A stretch of DNA of 6,843 nt, from assembly GCA_018818505.1 (NCBI GenBank), contig JAHIRR010000337.1, forward strand, positions 1 to 6,843. The letters run 5' to 3'. The stretch's first letter is position 1, and the number at the start of each line of letters is the position of its first letter. The position numbers and the translations under genes are program-made. Source of the stretch: Candidatus Omnitrophota bacterium. GTDB taxonomy: Bacteria > Omnitrophota > Koll11 > Gorgyraeales > Gorgyraeaceae. The notes beneath the pieces were generated by a model that saw nothing but the letters and a program-made list of their open reading frames with translations, ran no database searches and was not told where the DNA came from. Shown piece by piece: positions 1 through 5,558 of this stretch.

Positions 1-263
1 AACTAAAAGAAAGAATATTAACTACTATAAAAGGGGGCACACGAAGCTATGGGGTTTTAGGTGCAAAGGCAGCTTTGGAATTGAACATAGTTTCAGAAAA
101 GGATATAAAGAAAGCCCTTATAGAATCCATGAGGAAAGGCCGTTCTTCGGCAGGTAGATTTGCCGCCATTTATACCTTACTTTCATTATTTAGAGAAAAA
201 CTTGGAGATTTACAATTTCAAGAGATGTATTTACCTTGTAGAGCCTTGCTGACAGCTTCCTAA
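1..263 (+). CDS. 3' end of unrecognised gene, cut by the window edge
   Basis: The frame is open from the left edge (first full codon at position 3) to a TAA at 261-263, giving about 86 residues with no start needed inside the window. A TTG at 75 could be read as a start, but coding-like sequence continues upstream of it (GGTRSYGVLGAKAALEL), so this is more likely the tail of a longer protein. The peptide is rich in Ala, Leu, Lys and Glu, has no Pro before residue ~76 and reads as a run of amphipathic helices (for example EKDIKKALIESMRKG and AAIYTLLSLFREKLG). A HEAT-like or other all-alpha C-terminal region is possible, but I do not recognise the family. The last residues may be out of frame: a coherent peptide continues in the next frame after the stop (see 253-363). 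No function is proposed. Confidence 0.5.
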   Translation, partial: LKERILTTIKGGTRSYGVLGAKAALELNIVSEKDIKKALIESMRKGRSSAGRFAAIYTLLSLFREKLGDLQFQEMYLPCRALLTAS

Positions 264-363
264 ACATGCAGACATTATTATTTATTGGAAACAGGAAGTT
301 CGTCTGGAACCTGAGAAAGCAATAGAAGCGTTAAAAAGAGCGCCTCATAGCAGAAACTTATAA
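253..363 (+). pseudogene. Probable frameshifted continuation of the upstream gene
   Basis: Directly after a TGA at 250-252, the +1 frame is open to TAA at 361-363. It encodes a protein-like peptide that includes KHADIIIYWKQEV and RLEPEKAIEALKRAP, with no start codon of its own. Dropping one base around 261 would join the upstream frame (ending RALLTAS) to KHADIII and give one continuous C-terminus of about 120 residues. The composition (charged and amphipathic, ending PHSRNL) looks like genuine coding sequence rather than chance. It may be a decayed gene or a base error in the assembly. The alternative is that the upstream gene really ends at 263 and this frame is open by chance over about 36 codons, which cannot be excluded at this length. 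Confidence 0.35.
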
Positions 364-371
364 ATACATAT

Positions 372-404
372 CTTTACATTTAAGGTCTTGCTTTAAATGT
401 AAAG
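372..404. terminator. 12-bp stem hairpin downstream of the gene remnant, possible terminator
   Basis: CTTTACATTTAA (372-383) is the exact reverse complement of TTAAATGTAAAG (393-404), with a 9-nt loop that a G-T pair could narrow to 7 nt. It begins nine bases after the TAA at 361-363, where a transcription terminator would be expected. The stem is AT-rich and has no long T run behind it (only TTATCTTGCTGTTTT), so it is a poor intrinsic terminator by the usual criteria. It could equally be a flanking part of the fold-back element that starts at 415. Confidence 0.3.
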
Positions 405-414
405 TTATCTTGCT

Positions 415-644
415 GTTTTAAGCTAAAAGCAGACCTGAGAGCGAATTGAAAATTTAGGCTTTTATTTTGTGTTTTGGTGGTTTATTTTGTCACATTTTAT
501 GAGACAAAAAGGCCGAAAACTGTTCGACCCCGACACCTATGGTGTCGGGTAAGTTTTTTCGGCCCCACCAAAATACAAAATAAAAGACGACCCCGTAAGG
601 GGTAAATTTTCAGCTGAGCGACAGGTCTGCTTTTAGCTTAAAAC
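415..644. repeat. 230-bp fold-back element with 23-bp terminal inverted repeats
   Basis: Positions 415-437 (GTTTTAAGCTAAAAG...ACCTG) and 622-644 are perfect reverse complements over 23 bp. Pairing continues inward: TGAAAATTTA 447-456 with 603-612, a 22-position arm 459-480 with 565-586 (one mismatch, which is a G-U pair in RNA), and GGCCGAAAA 511-519 with 556-564. Side hairpins sit at 485-491/503-509 (TTTTGTC/GACAAAA) and 591-594/599-602 (CCCC/GGGG, GTAA loop). A central hairpin lies at 529-549. There is no ORF inside and no clear target-site duplication (TGCT on the left, TGTC on the right). The form fits a MITE-like non-autonomous element or a structured RNA. It is not a CRISPR array, because there are no repeated spacer units. 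Confidence 0.8.
529..549. other. GC-rich apical hairpin of the fold-back element
   Basis: CCCGACACC (529-537) pairs perfectly with GGTGTCGGG (541-549) across a TAT loop. It sits at the centre of the 415-644 element and is the strongest single stem in it. It is followed by GTTTTTTC (553-560). On its own it could act as an intrinsic terminator on the + strand, but the T run also pairs with 511-519 in the larger fold. Confidence 0.6.
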
Positions 645-715
645 TGTCATGCGATTATTTAAATAGTGTAATAATATATTTGCGTCTATATTGCTTATAT
701 AGTAGAATAGGCGAT

Positions 716-2485
716 ATGGTGAAGCGGTTGTGGGATAGAGGATGGATACCAGCTCTTATTATAATGGGAGCTGGTTTTTATTTGTTTAGCGTATCCTGGC
801 TCAGGTGGGGAAGCCTGTTGATTGATACAGGGAGAGAGCTCTATGTCCCGTGGAAGATCCTTTCTGGCAAGATGCTTTACAAGGATATATTTTATGAATT
901 CGGCCCTTTTTCACCATACCTGAATAGCCTTCTGTGCATGATCTTTGGCGTTCATATGCGCGCTTTTATAATAAGCGGCACGCTAACAGCTATTCTCATG
1001 TGCGTGCTCTTATACAAGACATCCCGCATATTTTTAAACGCGGCCTTTTCAACGCTATGTGTGCTTACCTTTCTTTTTGTATTTGCGTTCAGCCAACACT
1101 ATGAGGCAGGCATATTCAACTACATCATCCCCTATAGCTATGCCTCGATCCATGCTATAACGCTGGCGTTTTTAGCCTTATTTTTCTACTACAAGAGCCG
1201 CACATATCTGGCCAGTTTATTCATAGCGCTTTTGCTGATTACCAGAGTGGAAGTAGGCATCATGCTTATCATCTCAGTATTTATTGGCATAATTCTTGAG
1301 CGCAAAAACCAGCATAACCTTAAAAAGATAGCAGCCTATTGCGCCCTTCCGATTCTTTTCGCAGGCCTTGTCTACGGCCTTTTCGCCATTATTACAAAAA
1401 CTACTATATCAAATAAGGATGTCCTTTTAATAAATCTGAATATAAAAGGCCCTCTTGCAGGAGATACATTCGGCACATCTGAGTTATGGAAGAATATTTT
1501 AACTATACTAAAGACATTGTTATATTATATAGGCGCAAGCGCTGTATTTTTTTTCGCAGGCTGGGCCCTGTCTCTAGTAAAAAATATTTCAAAAGTAAAG
1601 AGGCCTATTATCAGCATTGGAGTGACATTTCTTGTCGCTCTTGCAACTATTTTATTTCAGAGGAAATTCTTCCCCTGCCGCATGCAGTATCTATGCGCAC
1701 CCATTATCTGCGGCTTAGTTTTTATTATTGGAAAACGGAGATATCTGGCAAAGGGCGAGAAGAAAGACCTATTTTTAGCAGTTTTTTCCATTTTTTCACT
1801 TATTTTATTGGCGCGCATATTTTTTAATGTCGGGGCAGAACATAGCGGCTTTTATTTACTTCTGCCTGGAATGCTATGTTACTATGTTTTTTTTCTGGCC
1901 ATAGTCCCGGTCATATCGCGGCGAAAAGAGATGAGAGCTTTTTATAGAGTTGCTTTTACGATTCTATCGATCTCGTTCATTATGGCGCATGTGCCCATAT
2001 CATTTTACATGTACAGGGCTCGCACAATGGAGATATCTTCTCCAAGGGGTTCGATGCGGGTGCGGCCTGGCTATTATAGGTGCAAACAATTACTGGAGCA
2101 TCTTCGTGAAAACACAGATCCATCTGAATCTCTTGTAGTATTTCCAGAAGGCCTGACCTTGAATTTTCTTTCTGAAAGAGAGAGCCCGATGCACCAGTAT
2201 GCCTTTTTGCCACCCTTGTTTTTAAACCCGGATTTTGAAAAAGGCGTAATTAAGGAGCTCGAAGAGGATAATGTAACATACGTTGTTATCCTGAGAAGGT
2301 TAACTTCGGAATTTGGAGCTGCGCGGTTCGGAATAGATTATGCGCAGGGTATCATACGCTATTTAGCAGACCATTATGCGGTCGAACAACAGTTTGGGCC
2401 GTGGCCCTTTACCAGCAACGAGTTTAGTCTTGTGCTTTTGAAGAAAAAAGATACCACAGAGGGCACAGAGAAAAACTATAATTAA
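716..2485 (+). CDS. GT-C type polytopic membrane glycosyltransferase (GT39/ArnT/RgtA-like)
   Basis: This 589-residue protein has about 11-13 hydrophobic segments (roughly residues 11-30, 83-100, 108-126, 147-159, 163-195, 207-227, 265-289, 298-315, 322-338, 352-371, 377-400 and 408-430), followed by a soluble C-terminal domain (~440-578). The first loop after the first membrane segment reads IDTGRELYVPWKILSGKMLY, then KDIFYEFGPFSPYLN. Acidic residues just after TM1 and an LSGK-LY-D-GP pattern are typical of GT-C enzymes that transfer a sugar from a polyprenyl-phosphate donor on the outer face of the inner membrane. Donor and acceptor cannot be deduced. The frame also has a TTG at 680, but ATG at 716 starts a normal basic-then-hydrophobic N-terminus (MVKRLWDRGW) and is preferred, although no strong ribosome binding site precedes it. 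The last eleven residues (DTTEGTEKNYN) are encoded by a palindromic repeat and are probably not ancestral. It is separated by 168 bp from the downstream operon. Confidence 0.8.
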   Translation: MVKRLWDRGWIPALIIMGAGFYLFSVSWLRWGSLLIDTGRELYVPWKILSGKMLYKDIFYEFGPFSPYLNSLLCMIFGVHMRAFIISGTLTAILMCVLLYKTSRIFLNAAFSTLCVLTFLFVFAFSQHYEAGIFNYIIPYSYASIHAITLAFLALFFYYKSRTYLASLFIALLLITRVEVGIMLIISVFIGIILERKNQHNLKKIAAYCALPILFAGLVYGLFAIITKTTISNKDVLLINLNIKGPLAGDTFGTSELWKNILTILKTLLYYIGASAVFFFAGWALSLVKNISKVKRPIISIGVTFLVALATILFQRKFFPCRMQYLCAPIICGLVFIIGKRRYLAKGEKKDLFLAVFSIFSLILLARIFFNVGAEHSGFYLLLPGMLCYYVFFLAIVPVISRRKEMRAFYRVAFTILSISFIMAHVPISFYMYRARTMEISSPRGSMRVRPGYYRCKQLLEHLRENTDPSESLVVFPEGLTLNFLSERESPMHQYAFLPPLFLNPDFEKGVIKELEEDNVTYVVILRRLTSEFGAARFGIDYAQGIIRYLADHYAVEQQFGPWPFTSNEFSLVLLKKKDTTEGTEKNYN

Positions 2486-2502
2486 AAAAGCTCTGTGTGC
2501 TC
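2451..2502 (+). repeat. CACAGAG/CTCTGTG palindromic repeat, copy 1
   Basis: The unit starts ATACCACAGAGGGCACAGAG, where CACAGAG occurs twice (2455-2461 and 2464-2470). It continues through an AT-rich loop with ATAATT and ends at CTCTGTG (2491-2497) plus TGCTC. The inner CACAGAG and CTCTGTG form a 7-bp stem, and GATAC (2450-2454) can also pair with GTATC (2505-2509). It overlaps the last codons and the stop of the glycosyltransferase. A second inverted copy lies at 2593-2639. From memory, similar CCACAGAG-CACAGAG repeats are scattered between genes in several bacterial phyla; no search was made here. Confidence 0.75.
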
Positions 2503-2506
2503 CAGT

Positions 2507-2535
2507 ATCTTTAGTAAAGATATAAAGACTTTTTT
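2507..2535 (+). terminator. Weak AT-rich terminator candidate after the glycosyltransferase gene
   Basis: TCTTTA (2508-2513) can pair with TAAAGA (2523-2528), and a run of six T (2530-2535) follows after one base. A competing stem, ATCTTT/AAAGAT (2507-2512 with 2516-2521), is also possible. The arrangement and location, 22-50 bp past the stop, suit an intrinsic terminator. The stem has only one G-C pair, so it would be weak unless the preceding CACAGAG/CTCTGTG hairpin contributes. Confidence 0.3.
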
Positions 2536-2585
2536 AGTTTAAAAATACAAAGGTTTTTGTTAAGTAAGCATTGGGCAGTAAAAGG

Positions 2586-2591
2586 TATAAT
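2586..2591 (+). promoter_or_regulatory. Candidate -10 box (TATAAT) for the GT9-led operon
   Basis: A perfect TATAAT lies 62 bp upstream of the ATG at 2654, in the only sizeable gap before the five-gene run. No -35 hexamer is found at the usual 16-18 bp spacing; TTGTTA at 2557-2562 is too far (23 bp) and TTGGGC at 2571-2576 is too close (9 bp). A transcript from here would begin at about 2598, so its 5' end would be the CACAGAG arm of repeat copy 2. In DNA this AT-rich, the match could be chance. Confidence 0.3.
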
Positions 2592-2592
2592 A

Positions 2593-2639
2593 GAGTGCAC
2601 AGAGGGAATTATAAAAAATCTCTGTGTTTTCTGTGGTAT
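2593..2639 (-). repeat. CACAGAG/CTCTGTG palindromic repeat, copy 2 (inverted)
   Basis: Read on the - strand this unit aligns with copy 1: 18 of 21 positions match over 2619-2639 against 2451-2471, with the three differences being GGG versus AAA. A shared ATAATT follows in the loop, then 10 of 12 positions match at the far arm (2593-2604 against 2491-2502). It forms its own hairpin, CACAGAG 2598-2604 with CTCTGTG 2620-2626. It ends about 14 bp before the ATG of the GT9 gene and so would lie in that gene's leader. Confidence 0.75.
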
Positions 2640-2653
2640 ATTTTAAAATTCCT

Positions 2654-3586
2654 ATGAAGAAAAAGATACTTATAGTTAAGATGGGATTTACGGAAACTAT
2701 TGATAGAAGGATCTCCGTTGAAAACGTCAGTCTTGGTGATGTCTTCAGGACAACAGCAATACTCCATCTATTCAAGAAAGACCAGGTAAGCTGGCTTACT
2801 ACTAAAGAAGCTAGTCCTCTTTTGGCAGGCAATCCTTACATAGATAGGTTGCTGATTTATGATTTGAGTACTAGCCTGCAGCTTAAATCCGAGCAGTTTG
2901 ACATAATTATAAATCTGGAAAAGGTCCCGGGCGTGTGCGCCCTAACAGACTCTATAAACGCATGGAAGAGGTATGGCTTTAGATTTGATGTAAAAAAGGG
3001 AACAGCCCATGCGTACGAGCATTCATATGAGGCAGTGGCAAATTCTGAAGATCCAGCCTTGCGCAAAAAGATGAAAAAGAACTGGGCCCAGATGCTTTAT
3101 GAAATGGTAGGGGCAAAGTGGTCAGGGCAAGGCTATATCCTGGCATATAAACCAAAGACCAGCGAGAAGTTTGATATAGGATTTAATGCCAGGGTTGGGA
3201 GGCGCTGGCCAAACAAGGCGTGGCCAGAAGAGCACTGGAAGAGATTGGAGAAATTAATAAGTGGAAGGTATTCGATTTCATATCAGCAGTCGCTATGCGA
3301 CATAAATGGCTACATTGACTGGCTCAATAGCTGCAGGCTTATTATTACAAATGATTCATTGGGATTGCATCTTGCAATTGCCCTGAAGAAGAAGGCTATC
3401 GCGCTTTTTGGCCCTACTTCGGAAAAAGAGGTATACATGTTTGACAATGGCCAAATAGTAAGGCCATCAAAAAAACTCAAGTGCATACCTTGTTTTAGCA
3501 CGCGTTGCAAATATAATCGATCCTGCATGTACATGATAAAACCAGAAACCGTATACAGGAAAATAGAAAAGACTCTGCAAAAGTAG
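2654..3586 (+). CDS. Glycosyltransferase family 9 (heptosyltransferase-like)
   Basis: This 310-residue protein matches the GT9/ADP-heptose:LPS heptosyltransferase fold, a GT-B enzyme that adds a sugar from a nucleotide donor on the cytoplasmic side. The N-terminal domain has ILIVKMG (5-11) and the loop SLGDVFRTTAILHLF (26-40). The C-terminal domain has RRWPNKAWPEEHWKRL (183-198), then the nucleotide-sugar site SCRLIITNDSLGLHLAIAL (226-244) with D234 and H239, and ALFGPTSEKEV (250-260). A CxxCx4Cx5C cluster (C277, C280, C285, C291) ending CM matches the cysteine-rich tail seen in many GT9 members. The actual sugar cannot be told from sequence. The frame opens upstream with GTG at 2624, but that lies inside repeat copy 2 and adds unlike residues, so ATG 2654 (MKKKILIVKMG) is chosen. 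No Shine-Dalgarno sequence is evident. It is the first gene of the operon. Confidence 0.85.
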   Translation: MKKKILIVKMGFTETIDRRISVENVSLGDVFRTTAILHLFKKDQVSWLTTKEASPLLAGNPYIDRLLIYDLSTSLQLKSEQFDIIINLEKVPGVCALTDSINAWKRYGFRFDVKKGTAHAYEHSYEAVANSEDPALRKKMKKNWAQMLYEMVGAKWSGQGYILAYKPKTSEKFDIGFNARVGRRWPNKAWPEEHWKRLEKLISGRYSISYQQSLCDINGYIDWLNSCRLIITNDSLGLHLAIALKKKAIALFGPTSEKEVYMFDNGQIVRPSKKLKCIPCFSTRCKYNRSCMYMIKPETVYRKIEKTLQK

Positions 3587-3594
3587 GCTGTAAT

Positions 3595-4596
3595 ATGACA
3601 AAGACTTTTAAGAATATCTTGGTTACTGGCGGCGCAGGTTATGTGGGCGCAGTGCTTGTGCCAGAGTTATTAAGAAATGGCTACCGGGTAAAGGTGCTTG
3701 ATCTCTATCTATTCGGTGATCATGTGCTGGATTCAGTAAAGAATAACCCTGATCTGAAGCAGATAAAAGGCGACATAAGAGATGAGGGATTATTACAAAA
3801 GGAAATAAAGGGCATGGATGCAGTAATACACTTAGCCTGTATATCTAATGACCCGAGTTTTCAGTTAAATCCCGCTCTTGGCAAATCCATTAACTATGAT
3901 GCATTTTTGCCTTTAGTCAGGATATCAAAAGACTCAGGCCTCAGGCGTTTTATATATGCGTCAAGTTCAAGCGTGTACGGTGTAAAAAAAGAAGAGAATG
4001 TCACAGAGGAACTGAGATTAGAGCCTATAACCGAATATTCGAAATACAAGGCCTTATGCGAAGAGGCATTACTTGAGGAAACCGCCCCTGATTTTACAAC
4101 CCTTATTTTTAGGCCTGCTACAGTATGCGGTTATTCACCCAGGCAGCGCCTGGACCTGACAGTTAACATACTCACTAACCATGCAGTAAATAAAGGCGTG
4201 ATCAATGTCTTTGGAGGAGAGCAAAAAAGGCCAAACATTCACATGAAGGACATGGTCAGGGCATATTTATTAGCCCTGACATTGAAAGATAGCCTGATCT
4301 CAGGTAATATCTTTAATGTAGGGTATGAGAATTATAAGATAAAAGAGATCGCAGAGATGGTCAGGAATGTAGTGGGCAAACACATAGAAATAAAGATCTC
4401 TTCTACAGATGATCCGAGGTCTTATCATATATCCTCTGAAAAGATCGCGAGGGTCCTTGGCTTTAGGCCAGGACATTCTTTAAAGGAGGCGATTTTGGAC
4501 CTGGTCAAGGCATTCAAGGACGGAAGGATCATTGATCCTCTTGAAAATGCGCGTTATTATAACATAAAAACAATGCTGGCCAAAGACATGCAATAA
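3595..4596 (+). CDS. NAD-dependent nucleotide-sugar epimerase/dehydratase (extended SDR)
   Basis: This 333-residue protein has the usual length for the extended SDR family. The Rossmann motif TGGAGYVG (11-18) binds NAD(P), D36 after beta-2 fits an NAD preference, GDIRD lies at 59-63 and AVIHLACIS at 76-84. The catalytic set is visible: the serine region YASSSSVYG (121-129) and YxxxK as Y148 and K152 in TEYSKYK. The substrate half contains FRPATVCGYSPRQR (172-185) and RPNIHMKDMVRAYLLAL (212-228), typical of sugar-nucleotide enzymes. The likely reaction is epimerisation, dehydration or keto-reduction of an NDP-hexose or heptose; the exact substrate is not deducible. It starts 8 nt after the GT9 stop, and its TAA overlaps the E1 alpha ATG by one base (TAATG), so the genes are probably translationally coupled. 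Confidence 0.88.
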   Translation: MTKTFKNILVTGGAGYVGAVLVPELLRNGYRVKVLDLYLFGDHVLDSVKNNPDLKQIKGDIRDEGLLQKEIKGMDAVIHLACISNDPSFQLNPALGKSINYDAFLPLVRISKDSGLRRFIYASSSSVYGVKKEENVTEELRLEPITEYSKYKALCEEALLEETAPDFTTLIFRPATVCGYSPRQRLDLTVNILTNHAVNKGVINVFGGEQKRPNIHMKDMVRAYLLALTLKDSLISGNIFNVGYENYKIKEIAEMVRNVVGKHIEIKISSTDDPRSYHISSEKIARVLGFRPGHSLKEAILDLVKAFKDGRIIDPLENARYYNIKTMLAKDMQ

Positions 4597-5558
4597 TGGA
4601 TAGCAAGACTTATATCTCTTTACTTAAAAAGATGCTCAGGATAAGGATGGTAGAGGAAAAGATAGTAGAGCTCTATCCAGAGCAGGAGATGAGATGCCCC
4701 ACGCATTTATATATAGGGCAGGAGGCAGTGAGTTCTGGGGTGTGCCAGAATCTCAGAAAAAGTGACTACGTATTCTCCAGTTATCGCAGTCACGGCGCCT
4801 ATATTGCAAAAGGTGGCAGCGTTAAAGAATTATTTGCAGAGTTATACGGGAAAAAGACAGGCTGCTCAAAGGGTAAGGGCGGCTCAATGCACATTGTTTC
4901 TAAAGATGTAAATTTTATGGGCACCTCTGCCCTGGTAGGCGGAGTTATGCCAATAGCAGCTGGTACAGCCCTGGCATCTTCTATAAAGAAGGACAAAAAG
5001 ATATCAGTTGTATTCTTCGGCGATGGCGCTTGTGAAGAAGGCGTCTTTCACGAGACATTAAATTTTGCAGCATTAAAGAAATTGCCCGTTATTTTTATAT
5101 GCGAAAATAATTTCTATGCAACACAGACGCATCAATCGACCAGGCAGTCCGTGGATAATATTCATAAAAGGGCTAAGATTTATAATATGCCAGGCGTTAG
5201 AGTGAATGGGAATAATGTGCTGGAAGTGTTCAAGGTTTCAAAGGGATTCATAGAGAATGCGCGCAGGGGCAAAGGCCCGGCCCTGGTTGAATGCAGGACA
5301 TACAGGTGGCTTGAACATGTAGGCCCTTATTTTGACTATGAATTAGGATATAGAAGCAAGGCCGAGTTAGACAAATGGATGCAAAAGTGCCCTTTAAAGA
5401 CATACGAAAACATGCTTATAAGAAAGAAAATTATTTCTAAGAGGGCGTTGCGTGGAGTGAGGGCGCGGATTGAAGAAGAGATACAAGAGGCAGTGTGCTT
5501 TGCAAAAAATAGCCCATTTCCTGATGATAAGGAGATACATAAAGGTGTCTACAAATAA
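4596..5558 (+). CDS. TPP-dependent dehydrogenase E1 component, alpha subunit
   Basis: This 320-residue protein is the alpha chain of an E1-type (pyruvate, branched-chain 2-oxoacid or acetoin dehydrogenase-like) thiamine diphosphate enzyme; the length is normal for the family. Visible motifs are THLYIGQEAV (36-45), SSYRSHGAYIAKGG (61-74), KGKGGSMH (92-99) and the TPP/Mg site GDG (142-144) with NN at 171-172. The phosphate-loop region RTYRWLEHVGP (234-244) carries H241, followed by YRS at 252-254. Where the mitochondrial enzymes have a phosphorylatable serine after the loop histidine, this protein has VGP. It works with the beta subunit encoded next. The family decarboxylates 2-oxoacids and hands the acyl group to a lipoyl-E2, but no E2 or E3 gene is present here. 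In this sugar-enzyme operon it may instead act on a sugar pathway intermediate, which is inference from context. The start overlaps the previous stop by one base. Confidence 0.9.
   Translation: MDSKTYISLLKKMLRIRMVEEKIVELYPEQEMRCPTHLYIGQEAVSSGVCQNLRKSDYVFSSYRSHGAYIAKGGSVKELFAELYGKKTGCSKGKGGSMHIVSKDVNFMGTSALVGGVMPIAAGTALASSIKKDKKISVVFFGDGACEEGVFHETLNFAALKKLPVIFICENNFYATQTHQSTRQSVDNIHKRAKIYNMPGVRVNGNNVLEVFKVSKGFIENARRGKGPALVECRTYRWLEHVGPYFDYELGYRSKAELDKWMQKCPLKTYENMLIRKKIISKRALRGVRARIEEEIQEAVCFAKNSPFPDDKEIHKGVYK
5529..5534 (+). promoter_or_regulatory. Shine-Dalgarno AAGGAG for the E1 beta subunit
   Basis: AAGGAG lies 10 nt before GTG 5545, inside the 3' end of the alpha gene. It is the clearest ribosome binding site in the window and decides the beta start. 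The in-frame GTG at 5563 is 28 nt away, and the long upstream extension from 5470 has no family similarity. Confidence 0.65.

Noticed and set aside
386..414. TCTTGCT repeated at 386-392 and 408-414 just left of the fold-back element, possibly a target duplication
   Set aside because: Both copies are on the same side of the element and neither appears after 644, so it is not a target-site duplication; a 7-bp repeat can be chance.
415..644. CRISPR array, tRNA or integron attC interpretation of the structured region
   Set aside because: There are no regularly spaced repeats, no cloverleaf with a T-arm and acceptor stem, and the element is longer than attC sites with no adjacent cassette gene or integrase.
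680..715. TTG at 680 as the start of the membrane glycosyltransferase, and a TTGCGT-17-TAGAAT promoter-like pair (680-685, 703-708)
   Set aside because: ATG 716 gives a normal membrane-protein N-terminus. The promoter-like pair would require a leaderless transcript, and such matches are easy to find in AT-rich DNA.
1486..1827. 113-codon + strand ORF inside the glycosyltransferase gene
   Set aside because: It is an out-of-frame shadow of a gene with clear membrane-protein coding content; its composition is not protein-like.
2560..2832. 90-codon ORF on the - strand
   Set aside because: It is antisense to the GT9 gene and crosses repeat copy 2, where the KYTTENTE-like peptide is simply the translated repeat. 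It has no recognisable family features.
5470..5544. Upstream extension of E1 beta starting at 5470
   Set aside because: These 25 codons overlap the alpha gene in another frame, have a basic non-family composition, and lie before the AAGGAG that serves GTG 5545.
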